Of a stretch of 64,000 nucleotides of DNA, positions 40,070-50,300 are shown one piece after another. The first letter of the stretch is position 1. Each line of letters begins with the position of its first letter. The notes beneath the pieces are model-generated. The model saw only the letters and a list, made by a program, of their open reading frames with translations, had not been told where the DNA came from and made no database searches. Origin of the DNA: Breoghania sp963678585 (GTDB lineage: Bacteria > Pseudomonadota > Alphaproteobacteria > Rhizobiales > Stappiaceae); contig CAXXGA010000002.1 of assembly GCA_963678585.2 (NCBI GenBank), positions 496,001-560,000 of the forward strand, given 5' to 3'. The position numbers and the translations under genes were made by a program.

Positions 40070-42052
40070 ATGATCGTTGAACTGGGTCACTACGCGCTTG
40101 CGCTGGCTCTGGCGCTTGCACTGGTCCAATCGGTTGTGCCGGTCTGGGGCGCGCAGGTCAAAGACCCGCGGCTGATGTCGGTCGCCTCGCCGGTTGCAGG
40201 CATGCAGTTCCTGATGGTGGCCCTGTCCTTCATCGCGCTGACGGTGGCCTATCTCCAGTCCGACTTCTCGGTTCTGAATGTCTGGCAGAACTCCCATTCC
40301 GACAAGCCCCTGATCTACAAGATCTCCGGCGTCTGGGGGAACCACGAGGGCTCGATGCTCCTGTGGGTGCTGATCCTGTCGCTCTTCGGCGCGCTGGTGG
40401 CCGTGTTCGGACGCACGATGCCGACCACCCTCAAGGCGAATGTGCTGGGTGTGCAGGGTTGGATCTCGCTCGCCTTTCTGGCGTTCATCCTCTTTACGTC
40501 CAATCCGTTCCTGCGTATCGCCACGCCGCCCATGGAAGGTCAGGATCTCAATCCGATCCTTCAGGACGTCGGCCTCGCGATTCATCCACCGCTGCTCTAT
40601 CTGGGCTACGTCGGCTTCTCCATCACCTTCTCCTTCGCTGCCGCCGCCTTGCTTGACGGGCGCATCGACGCGGCATGGGCGCGCTGGGTGCGCCCGTGGA
40701 TCCTGATTGCATGGATCTTCCTGACGCTGGGCATCGCGATGGGCTCCTACTGGGCCTATTACGAGCTGGGCTGGGGCGGGTTCTGGTTCTGGGATCCGGT
40801 TGAAAACGCCTCCTTCATGCCATGGCTCGCGGGCACCGCGCTGCTGCACTCCGCGCTTGTGATGGAAAAGCGCGATGCGCTGAAAGTGTGGACGGTGCTC
40901 CTCGCCATCCTGACCTTCTCGCTGTCGCTGCTGGGCACGTTCCTCGTGCGTTCCGGCGTCCTGACCTCGGTTCACGCTTTTGCGACCGATCCTTCGCGCG
41001 GCGTGTTCATTCTCGCCATTCTCGCCTTCTTCATCGGCGGCTCGCTGACGCTCTACGCCTATCGCGCGCCGATGCTGAAACAAGGCGGACTGTTCGCTCC
41101 GATCAGCCGCGAAGGTTCGCTGATCCTCAACAACCTGTTCCTGACGGCGGCCTGTGCGGCGGTGTTCGTCGGCACGCTCTATCCGCTGGCCCTCGATGTG
41201 ACGACGGGGGCGAAGATTTCCGTCGGCGCACCCTTCTTCAACATGACCTTCGGGCCGTTGATGATCCCGCTGCTGATCGCCATCCCCTTCGGGCCGTTCC
41301 TGGCGTGGAAGCGGGGCGATCTGCTCGCCGCCGCCCAGCGCCTGATGGCCGCCTTCGCGCTCGCCATCGTGTTGGCCCTCGGCGTCGCATGGTGGAAGGG
41401 GGCTCCCAATGTCATGGCGCCCATCGGCATCGGCATCGCGGCTTGGGTGATGATCGGGTCGGTATCGGAAATCGTCTGGCGTTCGAAGCTCGGCTCGGTG
41501 CCGTTTGCCAACTCGGTGCGTCGCGCAGCCGGTCTGCCGCGGTCCTCGTGGGGCACATTGCTCGGCCATTTCGGCATGGGCGTCACCATGCTCGGCATTG
41601 TGACGGTCACCGCCTGGCAAAAGGAGCTGATCACGGTCATGGCTCCGGGCGAGACACAGCCGATCGGGGCCTATGAACTGACCTTCCGCGGGCTGACGCC
41701 CGGCACCGGTTCCAACTACCGGGAGGATATCGGCCACTTCATCCTGACGAAGGACGGCAAGCAGGTCGCGACGATGGCGCCCTCCAAGCGCTTCTACATG
41801 GCGCGCCAGATGCCGACGACGGAATCCGATATCAGGACCTTCGGCTTCAGCCAGATCTATGTTTCGCTGGGCGAGCCGAAGGAAGAGGGCGCGGTCGTGG
41901 TGCGCGCCTATGACAAGCCGCTGGTCACGCTGATCTGGCTTGGTTCGCTCGTGATGGTACTGGGTGGTCTGCTGTCCCTGAGCGACAGGCGGCTTCGTGT
42001 GGGCGCACCCAAGCGCGCGCACAATGCCGCAGCAGCCATGCCCGCAGAATAG
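40070..42052 (+). CDS. ccmF: Haem lyase subunit CcmF (CycK)
   Basis: Protein of 660 residues with about 15 membrane helices. The WWD haem-handling motif is visible as WGGFWFWDPVENASFMPWL (about residues 233-251). Conserved His-bearing stretches include IHPPLLYLGYVGFS and the GTFLVRSGVLTSVHAFATDP region. CcmF joins haem to CxxCH motifs of apocytochromes in the periplasm. ATG 40070 is preceded by GGGGAGAAGG. It lies between ccmE and ccmH as in other alphaproteobacteria. Confidence 0.96.
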   Translation: MIVELGHYALALALALALVQSVVPVWGAQVKDPRLMSVASPVAGMQFLMVALSFIALTVAYLQSDFSVLNVWQNSHSDKPLIYKISGVWGNHEGSMLLWVLILSLFGALVAVFGRTMPTTLKANVLGVQGWISLAFLAFILFTSNPFLRIATPPMEGQDLNPILQDVGLAIHPPLLYLGYVGFSITFSFAAAALLDGRIDAAWARWVRPWILIAWIFLTLGIAMGSYWAYYELGWGGFWFWDPVENASFMPWLAGTALLHSALVMEKRDALKVWTVLLAILTFSLSLLGTFLVRSGVLTSVHAFATDPSRGVFILAILAFFIGGSLTLYAYRAPMLKQGGLFAPISREGSLILNNLFLTAACAAVFVGTLYPLALDVTTGAKISVGAPFFNMTFGPLMIPLLIAIPFGPFLAWKRGDLLAAAQRLMAAFALAIVLALGVAWWKGAPNVMAPIGIGIAAWVMIGSVSEIVWRSKLGSVPFANSVRRAAGLPRSSWGTLLGHFGMGVTMLGIVTVTAWQKELITVMAPGETQPIGAYELTFRGLTPGTGSNYREDIGHFILTKDGKQVATMAPSKRFYMARQMPTTESDIRTFGFSQIYVSLGEPKEEGAVVVRAYDKPLVTLIWLGSLVMVLGGLLSLSDRRLRVGAPKRAHNAAAAMPAE

Positions 42053-42087
42053 GATTAGGCTTCGCCGTGAAGCAGGAGCATTTTTCA

Positions 42088-42624
42088 ATGAAGGCTTTCG
42101 GGCGCAAGGCTCGCGCAGTGTTTGCGGCTGCCGCCATAGCGGTGATAGTCGGGGCTGGCGTATTCGCCGGTGCAGGCAGCATGATGCTGCTCACCGGTAC
42201 GCAGGCCTATGCCGTGCAGCCGGACGAGATGCTCAAGGACCCGAAGCTTGAGGCGCGTGCCCGCAAGCTTTCCGAGGGCCTGCGCTGCATGGTCTGCCAG
42301 AACGAGTCCATCGATGAATCGAACGCCGATCTCGCGCGCGACCTCCGCCTTCTGGTGCGCGAGCGCCTGACGGAAGGCGACACGGACGAGGAAGTGCAGG
42401 ATTATCTCGTCGCGCGTTACGGCGAGTTCGTGCTGCTCAAGCCGCGCCTTGAAGTGAAGACTCTGCTTTTGTGGTTCGGTCCTGTCGGGGTCTTGATTCT
42501 GGGTGCTCTGGTGATGTTCGTGAATCTCCGCCGCCGCCAGCAACACGCCGCCGAGGCTCCGGGCGCGATGCCTCTCGATGAGGCGGAGAAGGCGGAACTC
42601 GACCGGATCATGCGCGAAGGGTGA
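42088..42624 (+). CDS. ccmH: Cytochrome c maturation thiol oxidoreductase CcmH (CycL)
   Basis: Protein of 178 residues. Signal/anchor at the N-terminus, then the redox motif C67-x-x-C70 in LSEGLRCMVCQNESIDESNADLARDLR, and a C-terminal membrane helix (LLLWFGPVGVLILGALVMFVNLRRR, about residues 127-150). It keeps the CxxCH thiols of apocytochrome c reduced for haem attachment. ATG 42088 is chosen because AGGAG lies 10 nt upstream; an in-frame GTG at 42067 would add 7 residues. Last gene of cycHJKL. Confidence 0.95.
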   Translation: MKAFGRKARAVFAAAAIAVIVGAGVFAGAGSMMLLTGTQAYAVQPDEMLKDPKLEARARKLSEGLRCMVCQNESIDESNADLARDLRLLVRERLTEGDTDEEVQDYLVARYGEFVLLKPRLEVKTLLLWFGPVGVLILGALVMFVNLRRRQQHAAEAPGAMPLDEAEKAELDRIMREG

Positions 42625-42684
42625 TCTGCCTGCGGTTCGCCCGAACGCGCTTGCCTGTGTCCGGCGGAGGGAAAGAGGTGACGC

Positions 42685-43269
42685 ATGAAGCGTGTTTCGC
42701 AGATCGGCAAGACAGTGCGTTTCGCGTTCGCATGCGCCTTCATGGCACTTGGTCTGATCCTCATTGCGCCGCCAACACAAGCCGATCCCCTCGGCCTGAA
42801 CGACTATCCGGCCCTTTTCGAAGCCTATCCCGACCGAATTGTCTTGAACGCCAATGGCAGCGAGACCCTGACCTTGCCGGATGGCGTGAAGGTCATCCGC
42901 ATGAAGGGGCGCTATGTCGGCTTCGATCCCAAAGGGGCGGTCGGCTGCCCGGTGCAAGCCTTTATCGCGGTCGAGGCTTATGGCGAGCGATGCCCGGACC
43001 TGATAGATGAAAAGCAGGCGGCCCGCTTTGAAGCGAACAAGGCCACGCTCATCGCCTACTACGCGCAAAACGCCTATCCGGCGGTTTCAAAAGAGCAGGT
43101 GCGCGAGCGCTATGACGAAATGGTCGCCCTGAGCGCAAAGCAGGAATTTTCCTGTGATGATCCTTCCCCCGATGTCGTGCATAAGGCGCTGACAGGATTG
43201 CTCGACGCCAGAGCCTTGGCCAAAATCCTCGCAATCCCACGCCTGCCGGTAAGCGACCCCTGCCTCTAG
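42685..43269 (+). CDS. Exported hypothetical protein (194 aa)
   Basis: Not recognised. Protein of 194 residues with a signal peptide (VRFAFACAFMALGLILIAPPTQA, cleavage near residue 33). The mature part contains DPLGLNDYPALFEAYPDRIV and LTLPDGVKVIRMKGRYVGFDP. Its cysteines (GCPVQAF, YGERCPDL, EFSCDDPSP, VSDPCL) suggest two disulfides. Located between ccmH and degP in the same direction, so it may ride with either unit. Periplasmic location is inferred. Confidence 0.8.
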   Translation: MKRVSQIGKTVRFAFACAFMALGLILIAPPTQADPLGLNDYPALFEAYPDRIVLNANGSETLTLPDGVKVIRMKGRYVGFDPKGAVGCPVQAFIAVEAYGERCPDLIDEKQAARFEANKATLIAYYAQNAYPAVSKEQVRERYDEMVALSAKQEFSCDDPSPDVVHKALTGLLDARALAKILAIPRLPVSDPCL

Positions 43270-43435
43270 GGGCTATGCCACAGGCTTTCCTCCACATTAC
43301 CGATGTTTAATCCGCCCGAAAGGCGCGTGTAATCCTGGCTGCTCCATATTCCGGATCACAGCTTGAGCGAACCGATTTCCATATCCCCCTCTTCGCTCCG
43401 CTCTCAGAGAATTCATAATTCGGAGTACGCCAAAG

Positions 43436-44995
43436 ATGACCGCTCGTAACGACAAGAAGGCCCCCTCCGGCATCCTTCGCTCGCGCCGCTCCAAGCTTAT
43501 GGCTGGCGCGCTTGCCCTGACGCTTGCCGGCGGTCTCACCGCGCAGACGCTCATCCCCTTCGGCCAGCATGCACTCGCTGATCCCGTTCGCGTGGAAAAC
43601 GGCGGTCCCGCCGATTTCACCGGCGTCGTCAAGGCCGTGCAGCCGGCTGTCGTGTCCGTGATCGTGCGTTCCGAGGTCAAGCCCGTGGCCGACAACGGCC
43701 CCGGCTGGAGCTTCGGCTTCGGCGGCCAGGATGCACCCGATTTCTTCCGCAACCTGCCCCCCAACCATCCCTTCAAGCGCTTCTGGAACGACCGTCCGAA
43801 CCGTCGTGGCGAACAACGCGGCGCGCCCCATCACAAGCGTCGCTATGGCATGGCGCAGGGCTCCGGCTTCTTCATCTCCGATGACGGCTTCATCGTCACC
43901 AACCAGCACGTGGTCGAAGGCGGCGACAAGTTCACCGTCAAGATGGATGACGGCACCGAATACGATGCCCGCCTGATCGGCGCGGACGAGCGCACCGACC
44001 TTGCGTTGCTGAAGGTCGACGCGGACGACGCGAAATTCACCTATGTCGATTTCGCAGCCGACGCGCCGATGGTCGGCGAATGGGTCGTGGCCGTGGGCAA
44101 TCCCTTCGGTCTCGGCGGCTCGGTGACCGCTGGCATCGTCTCCGCCCGTGGCCGTGACATCGGCGCAGGCCCCTATGACGATTTCATCCAGATCGACGCC
44201 CCGATCAACCGCGGCAATTCCGGCGGTCCGGCCTTCAACACCCGCGGTGAGGTGATCGGCATCAACGCCGCCATCTATTCGCCTTCGGGCGGCAACGTCG
44301 GCATCGCCTTCGCCATTCCGGCCGAAACCGCCAAGCGCGTGATTTCGGAACTGAAGGACGACGGTCACGTGGTGCGCGGCTGGCTCGGCGTTCAGATCCA
44401 GCCTATCTCGCAGGATATCGCCGACAGCCTCGGCCTCGCCAAGGCGATGGGTGCGCTTGTCGCCAGCCCGCAGGATACCGGCCCGGCCAAGGGCGCAGGC
44501 ATCCAGTCCGGCGATGCGATCCTGTCGGTGGACGGCGAGCCGGTGAAGGACCCGCGCGCTCTTGCCCGCATGATCGCCGGTTACGAGCCGGGCACCAAGG
44601 TCGACATCGAACTGTGGCGCGACGGCTCGAAGAAGACCGTCTCCGTGGAACTCGGCAAGATGCCTGAAAAGACGCAGGTCGCCTCCGCAGACAGCGGCGA
44701 CACCAGCGGCACGCTCTCCGCGCTCGGCCTCGAACTCGCCAATGCCCGTGAAGCGGGCCTCGACACCGACGGTGTGGTGATCGGCAGCGTCGATCCGGAC
44801 GGCCCGGCGGCCGGCAAGGGCCTGCAGGCCGGTGACGTGATCATGGAGGTCGGCGGCATCAAGGTGGACACGCCGGAAGACGTCGCGGCTCAGGCCGACA
44901 AGGCCCGCAGCGACGGCCGCAAGGCGGTCCTGATGCGGGTTCTTCACAAGGAAGACATGCGCTTCGTGGCGCTGGCGCTCAAGAAGGACGGCTGA
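43436..44995 (+). CDS. degP: Periplasmic serine protease/chaperone, DegP/HtrA family
   Basis: Protein of 519 residues (Do family). Signal region about residues 20-48. Trypsin-like domain with catalytic triad H158 (TNQHVVEG), D188 (ERTDLALL) and S262 (RGNSGGPAF). Two PDZ domains follow: about 355-425 (GALVASPQDTGPAKGAGIQSGD) and 460-515 (GPAAGKGLQAGDVIMEV). A His/Arg-rich insert near residue 110-137 (PNHPFKRFWNDRPNRR) is the LA-loop-like stretch. It degrades or refolds damaged envelope proteins. A terminator follows at 45066. The position after cycHJKL matches rhizobial gene order as I recall it. Confidence 0.95.
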   Translation: MTARNDKKAPSGILRSRRSKLMAGALALTLAGGLTAQTLIPFGQHALADPVRVENGGPADFTGVVKAVQPAVVSVIVRSEVKPVADNGPGWSFGFGGQDAPDFFRNLPPNHPFKRFWNDRPNRRGEQRGAPHHKRRYGMAQGSGFFISDDGFIVTNQHVVEGGDKFTVKMDDGTEYDARLIGADERTDLALLKVDADDAKFTYVDFAADAPMVGEWVVAVGNPFGLGGSVTAGIVSARGRDIGAGPYDDFIQIDAPINRGNSGGPAFNTRGEVIGINAAIYSPSGGNVGIAFAIPAETAKRVISELKDDGHVVRGWLGVQIQPISQDIADSLGLAKAMGALVASPQDTGPAKGAGIQSGDAILSVDGEPVKDPRALARMIAGYEPGTKVDIELWRDGSKKTVSVELGKMPEKTQVASADSGDTSGTLSALGLELANAREAGLDTDGVVIGSVDPDGPAAGKGLQAGDVIMEVGGIKVDTPEDVAAQADKARSDGRKAVLMRVLHKEDMRFVALALKKDG

Positions 44996-45065
44996 CCCCG
45001 TCCAACGCAATTTGGCCGGACGGATGATTTCATTGTCGCCCCCGAAATCTGTTCCGGCCAATCAG

Positions 45066-45098
45066 CGGCGGCGGGTCCCCGAACCCGCCGCCGTTTTT
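45066..45098 (+). terminator. Rho-independent terminator after degP
   Basis: Perfect 11-bp GC stem CGGCGGCGGGT / ACCCGCCGCCG (45066-45076 and 45083-45093) with a 6-nt loop, followed by TTTTTATTT. It separates degP from the next two-component pair. Confidence 0.93.
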
Positions 45099-45188
45099 AT
45101 TTCAGTCGGGCGAAGACCTGTGGCACGCATCACCTGGCCTCACCGGTGCATGGTTCATCGCAGCTGCACCTTGCTATAAGATTTCGAC

Positions 45189-45869
45189 ATGCGGATTCTC
45201 ATCATCGAAGACGATCAGGAGGCAGCCGCCTATCTGATCAAGGCACTCAAGGAAGCCGGGCACGTGGCCGATCATGCGGCCGACGGCGAGACCGGCTACG
45301 CCATGGCCTCCGGCGCGGACTACGACGTGCTGGTGGTGGACAGGATGCTGCCCCGGCGCGACGGGCTGTCGGTGGTGGAGGAACTGAAGCGCGAGGGGAA
45401 CCCGTCGCCGGTGCTGATCCTGTCGGCGCTCGGTCAGGTGGATGACCGCGTTCAGGGTCTGCGCGCCGGTGGCGACGACTATCTCCCCAAGCCCTATTCC
45501 TTCGCCGAGCTTCTGGCCCGCGTCGAAGCGCTCGGTCGGCGCAACCGTCCCGCGGATGCGGAGACGACCTTCCGCGTCGGCGATCTGGAGCTTGATCGCC
45601 TCGCCCATGCCGCAACCCGCGCCGGTCAGCCCATCGCATTACAGCCGCGCGAGTTTCGCCTGCTGGAATACCTGATGAAGCACGCGGGGCAGGTGGTGAC
45701 GCGGACCATGCTTCTGGAAAACGTCTGGGATTATCACTTCGATCCCCAGACGAACGTCATCGACGTCCATATCTCGCGCCTGCGCGCGAAGATCGACAAG
45801 GGCTTCGACCGGCCTCTGCTGCACACCATTCGCGGAGCGGGGTACACGATCCGTGACGACGCTCGGTAA
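45189..45869 (+). CDS. OmpR-family response regulator
   Basis: Protein of 226 residues. Receiver with acidic residues E7/D8/D9 and phospho-acceptor D51 (DVLVVDRMLPRRDG); lysine in LPKPYSFAELLAR. Winged-helix DNA-binding domain from about residue 125, with LQPREFRLLEYLMKHAGQVVTRTMLLENVWDYHFDP. The QseB/TctD-like ending is IRGAGYTIRDDAR. Its 3' end overlaps the kinase start by 17 nt. It sits between degP and glnE in conserved order; the regulated genes are not apparent. Possibly an envelope-stress regulator, by location only. Confidence 0.92.
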   Translation: MRILIIEDDQEAAAYLIKALKEAGHVADHAADGETGYAMASGADYDVLVVDRMLPRRDGLSVVEELKREGNPSPVLILSALGQVDDRVQGLRAGGDDYLPKPYSFAELLARVEALGRRNRPADAETTFRVGDLELDRLAHAATRAGQPIALQPREFRLLEYLMKHAGQVVTRTMLLENVWDYHFDPQTNVIDVHISRLRAKIDKGFDRPLLHTIRGAGYTIRDDAR

Positions 45870-47256
45870 ACTCGTCCGCACGACCGCCTTCAAGCTGTCG
45901 CTCGTCTATCTCGTCGCCTTCGCGCTCTTTGCCGGGTTTCTGGTCTTCTATATCGGCCACAACACCCAGCGCATGATGGCTCAGCAGATCAACGAGACCA
46001 TCGAGGCGGAAGTGAAGGGCCTTGGCGAACAATACAGTCAGGGCGGCATCCGCCGTCTTGTGGACGTTGTGGATCGCCGCGCCCGCCAGCCCGGTGCGAG
46101 CCTCTACCTGATCACCGATTTTTCCGGCGACGTGATCGCAGGCAACGTGAAGAACCTGAAGGGCCGCATGCCGCGTGACCCGGACGTCCCCATTCAGGTC
46201 GTACGCTACGAGCGCAACGCCGGCGATGGTGAGCCGCAGGAAGCGGCCGTGCGCGTCTTCGTGCTGCCGGGCGGCTTCCACATCCTCATCGGCCGCGACA
46301 TCTCGGAAGGCGAACGCTTCCGGGAGGTGATCGAGAGCGCGCTCCGCATCACCATTGCGGTTGTCGGCGTACTGGCCGTCTTGAGCTGGCTCTTCGTGGG
46401 ACGGCGCGTGCTGAGCCGCATCGATGCGGTTTCCGACACCGGCCGCCGGATCATGGAGGGCGATCTCTCCCGCCGCCTGCATGTGACCGGGTCCGGCGAC
46501 GAGATCGACAGGCTGGCTGAAAACGTCAACGCCATGCTGGAGCGCATCGAGCTTCTGATGCAGGGCCTGAAGGATGTTTCCGATAATATCGCCCACGACC
46601 TGAAGACCCCGCTGACGCGCTTGCGGAACCGCGTTGAAGGCGCACTGCGGGAGGAACCTTCGGTGGAGGGCTACCGCGAGGCGCTGGAAGCGACCATCGA
46701 GGAATCCGACCAACTCATCCGAACCTTCAACGCTCTGTTGAAAATCGCCCGCGTGGAGGCCGGTTCGCCCGATCAGGTTCTGGAGCGGGTGGACGCCAGC
46801 GAGATCGCAGCCGAGGTCGCCGAACTCTACGAGCCGCTTGCAGAAGACGAGGGCGTGAAGTTCATGTCCGAGATCTGCGACACAGCTCCCGTGGAGGCGT
46901 CGCGCGAGCTGATCGCGCAGGCGATTTCCAACCTCGTCGACAACGCCCTGAAATACGGTCGCCCGCAGCCGAAGGACGGCGAGGAGGGGCCGCAGTTCTC
47001 CATCACTCTGAAGGCTTTCTGCGAAGGCGAGAACGTGGTTCTGTCGGTTGCCGACAACGGCCCCGGTATCTCCCCATCCGATCACGAGCGCGTCCTGCGC
47101 CGTTTCGTGCGGCTGGAGGAAAGCCGCACCGCACCGGGCTCCGGTCTCGGCCTGTCGCTCGTGCAGGCGGTCGCCAATCTTCATCGCGGCAAACTGGAGC
47201 TTGCCGACAATGATCCCGGCCTCATAGCCCGGCTGAGATTGCCGAAGGCGGGGTAA
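45853..47256 (+). CDS. Membrane sensor histidine kinase, partner of the upstream regulator
   Basis: Protein of 467 residues from GTG 45853. TM1 about residues 13-34, a periplasmic sensor of about 130 residues, TM2 about 162-182, HAMP with SDTGRRIMEGDLSRRL. The phospho-acceptor is H248 in DNIAHDLKTPLTRL. N box NLVDNALKYG, G1 ADNGPGI, G2 GSGLGLS. The overlap with the regulator gene makes the pair one translational unit. No known ligand motif in the sensor. An inverted repeat lies right after the gene. Confidence 0.92.
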   Translation: MTTLGKLVRTTAFKLSLVYLVAFALFAGFLVFYIGHNTQRMMAQQINETIEAEVKGLGEQYSQGGIRRLVDVVDRRARQPGASLYLITDFSGDVIAGNVKNLKGRMPRDPDVPIQVVRYERNAGDGEPQEAAVRVFVLPGGFHILIGRDISEGERFREVIESALRITIAVVGVLAVLSWLFVGRRVLSRIDAVSDTGRRIMEGDLSRRLHVTGSGDEIDRLAENVNAMLERIELLMQGLKDVSDNIAHDLKTPLTRLRNRVEGALREEPSVEGYREALEATIEESDQLIRTFNALLKIARVEAGSPDQVLERVDASEIAAEVAELYEPLAEDEGVKFMSEICDTAPVEASRELIAQAISNLVDNALKYGRPQPKDGEEGPQFSITLKAFCEGENVVLSVADNGPGISPSDHERVLRRFVRLEESRTAPGSGLGLSLVQAVANLHRGKLELADNDPGLIARLRLPKAG

Positions 47257-47270
47257 CGCGAACAGAAAAG

Positions 47271-47300
47271 CATCCCCGCCTCATGCTTGTGGCGGGGATG
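47271..47300. repeat. 10-bp inverted repeat with CATCCCCGCC arms
   Basis: CATCCCCGCC (47271-47280) and GGCGGGGATG (47291-47300) form a perfect stem with a 10-nt loop, directly after the histidine kinase gene and before glnE. No T tract follows. It looks like an intergenic palindromic repeat; it also argues against glnE starting within it. Confidence 0.6.
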
Positions 47301-47360
47301 ACAAGCGGGCGGGAAACTGGCAAAGCAAAGGGCAACGAAAACAGACCGGGTGGGGATGGC

Positions 47361-50300
47361 ATGAACCGGGCGGCGCAAGGGGATGGAGCAGGCGAACAAG
47401 GCCCGATCGAGGTTCCGATTTCACAGATGCGCGGCATGGGCGCGCTGGCCGGGCGCATCGATATCGTGCCCGAGATGCCCGATGGTGCACAGGAATGCGC
47501 GGATCTCGCGCAAGACCTCCTGGAACGCGCGGGCGATGCCCGTGAACGGCTGGAAGCCCTGCTGGAAGACAATGACGCGCTGGAACCTTTTCTTGCGGGC
47601 GTCTTCTGCAATGCTCCCTATCTGCGCGATCTCGCCATGGCCGATCCGGGCCGTCTGGTGCGCATTCTTGAAAGCGACCCGGCCGATTTCGTACTGGGCC
47701 TGTTGCAACAGGTGCGCGACCTGCGCCCTGAGACGCAGGCGGAACTGGAAAAGGAGCTGCGCCGCGCCAAGGCGGAGGCCGCGCTCGCGGTGGCGCTCGC
47801 CGATATCTCCGGCGCATGGCCTCTCGATCCTGTCACCGCCTCGCTGACGGCGCTTGCCGATGCCTCCCTTCACGCGGCGATCCGCTTCCTGCTGAGCGAA
47901 CTTGCCACTCGCGGAAAATTCGTGCCGAAAATCCCCGAAGACCCGGCCATCGGCAGCGGCTGGATCGTGCTCGCCATGGGCAAGCACGGGGCAGGGGAAC
48001 TGAACTATTCCTCCGATATCGACCTGATCGTCCTCTACGACCCGCATGTCGCGCCGCTGGCCGATGGGGTGGAAGCGCCGGTGGAGTTCGTCCGTCTCAC
48101 CAAGCGACTGGTGAAGATCATGCAGGATCGGACAGCTGACGGTTATGTCTTCCGCACCGATCTGCGTCTGCGCCCCGATCCCGGCGCGACCCCCGTTGCC
48201 ATGAGCGTGCCCGCGGCCCTGATCTACTATGAGGGGCTTGGTCAGAACTGGGAGCGCGCAGCCCTCATCAAGGCGCGCGCCTGTGCGGGCGACTATGAGG
48301 CGGGCAACGCCTTCCTGGAGGAAATCCAGCCCTTCATCTGGCGCAAGCATCTCGATTTCGCCGCCATCGCGGACGTGCATTCCATCAAGCGCCAGATCAA
48401 CGCCCACAAGGGCCATCGCTCGGTGGCTGTGGCGGGGCACAACGTCAAGCTCGGGCGCGGCGGTATTCGCGAGATCGAGTTCTTCGTCCAGACCCAGCAA
48501 CTGATCGCGGGCGGGCGCAATCCGCGCCTGCGCGACCGGCGCACGCTGGAAATGCTGAAGCGCCTTCGCGCCGAGGGCTGGGTCGATGACGAGGCGCGGG
48601 TGGAGCTGGATGAGGCCTACCGTTTCCTGCGGGCCGTCGAACACCGCGTCCAGATGGTCAACGACGAACAGAGCCACACATTGCCGGAATCCGACGAGGG
48701 GCTGATGCGCATTGCATCCCTCATGGGGTTCAATTCGCTGGAAGGTTTCGGCTCGGCGCTTCGCGCGCGTCTGGTTATCGTGCAGACGCATTATGCAGGG
48801 CTTTTCGAGGCGGAGCCGGAACTGGCCTCCGAACTCGGCAATCTGGTCTTCACCGGCGACGAGGACGATCCCGATACGCTGGAAACGCTGTCGCGCATCG
48901 GCTTCAAGCGCCCGGCCGATGCGATCCGCATCATCAAGGCCTGGCATTTCGGGCGCTACCCGGCGGCCCGTTCAGCCAAGGCGCGCGAACGTCTGACGGA
49001 ACTTCACCCCGTCCTCATCGATGCGCTGGGCAGCACGACGAACCCGGACGCCGCGCTGATGGCGTTCGACCGGTTCCTGTCGCACCTGCCCGTCGGCGTG
49101 CCGCTCTTCTCGCTTCTTCACGCCAATCCGCAACTGCTGACATTGCTGGCGACCATTCTGGGCGAGGCCCCGCGGCTTTCGGAAATCGTCTCCCAGCACA
49201 GCAGCGTGCTCGATGCGATCCTCGACCCGAGCTTCTACGAGGACATGCCGCGCGAAGCCGATTTTGCGGAGCGTCTGGAAACGACGCTGGCGCAGGCGCG
49301 CACCTATGAAGAAGCGCTGGACCGCGCACGCATCTTCGGTCAGGAGCAGATGTTCCTGATCGGCGTGCGGCTTCTGTCGGATACGCTCAATCCGGGGCAA
49401 GCGGGGCGTGCCTATTCGCGGCTTGCGCGGGTTCTGGTGCGCGCGCTTCTGGAGCGTGCTGCGGGGCATGTGCGCGAGGCTTCGGGCAGCGTGGAAGGGG
49501 GCGAGGTCGCTATTCTCGCCATGGGCAAGCTCGGCGGCATGGAGATGACGCCGACCTCCGATCTCGACATGATCGTGCTCTACGATTTCCCCGACGACGT
49601 ATCCGGCTCCGACGGCAAGCGCGCGCTGTCGCCCTCGCAATACTACATGCGCCTGACCCAGCGCCTCGTGGCGGCGATTTCCGCTCCCACGTCGGAAGGC
49701 ACGCTCTACGAGGTGGATTTCCGCCTGCGCCCCTCCGGCAATTCCGGACCGCTGGCGACCCGGCTTTCCGCCTTCTCCGTCTATCAGGCCGAGAATGCGT
49801 GGACATGGGAGCATATGGCGCTGACGCGGGCCGATGTGATCGCGGGCAGCGAGGCGTTCCGCGAAAAGGTGCGCAAGGTCATTTGCGAGGTGCTCTGCCA
49901 GCCGCGCGATCTGGAGAAGCTTCGCATCGACGTGGCCGACATGCGCGCGCGCATCGAGGCGGAAAAGGGCGCGAAGGACATCTGGTCGCTGAAAACGGTT
50001 CCCGGCGGCATCATCGATGTGGAATTTATCGCCCAGTATCTGCAACTCGCCCATGCCGCCGAGCATCGCGAGATCCTGTCCCAGACGACAGAAACCGCGC
50101 TGGCCAATGCGGCGGAGGCAGGCGTTCTGGATGCAAACGATGCCGAGATCCTGATCCCCGCCATCCGGCTCTATCATGCGCTGACCCAGATCCTGCGGTT
50201 GTCCGTCGGCGAAGGCTTCGACCGGGAACAGACACCCGCCGGCGTCCTGTCGCTTCTAGCCCGCTCCGCCCATCAGGCCGACTTCGAGAGGCTGGAAAGC

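Noticed and set aside
39986..42088. Open frame of 700 codons opposite ccmF
   Set aside because: Antisense shadow of a membrane protein gene; repetitive His/Arg/Gln content and no start signals.
43307..45061. Open frame of 584 codons opposite degP
   Set aside because: DegP is certain by catalytic triad and PDZ domains; the antisense frame runs through the degP terminator and lacks any recognisable motif.
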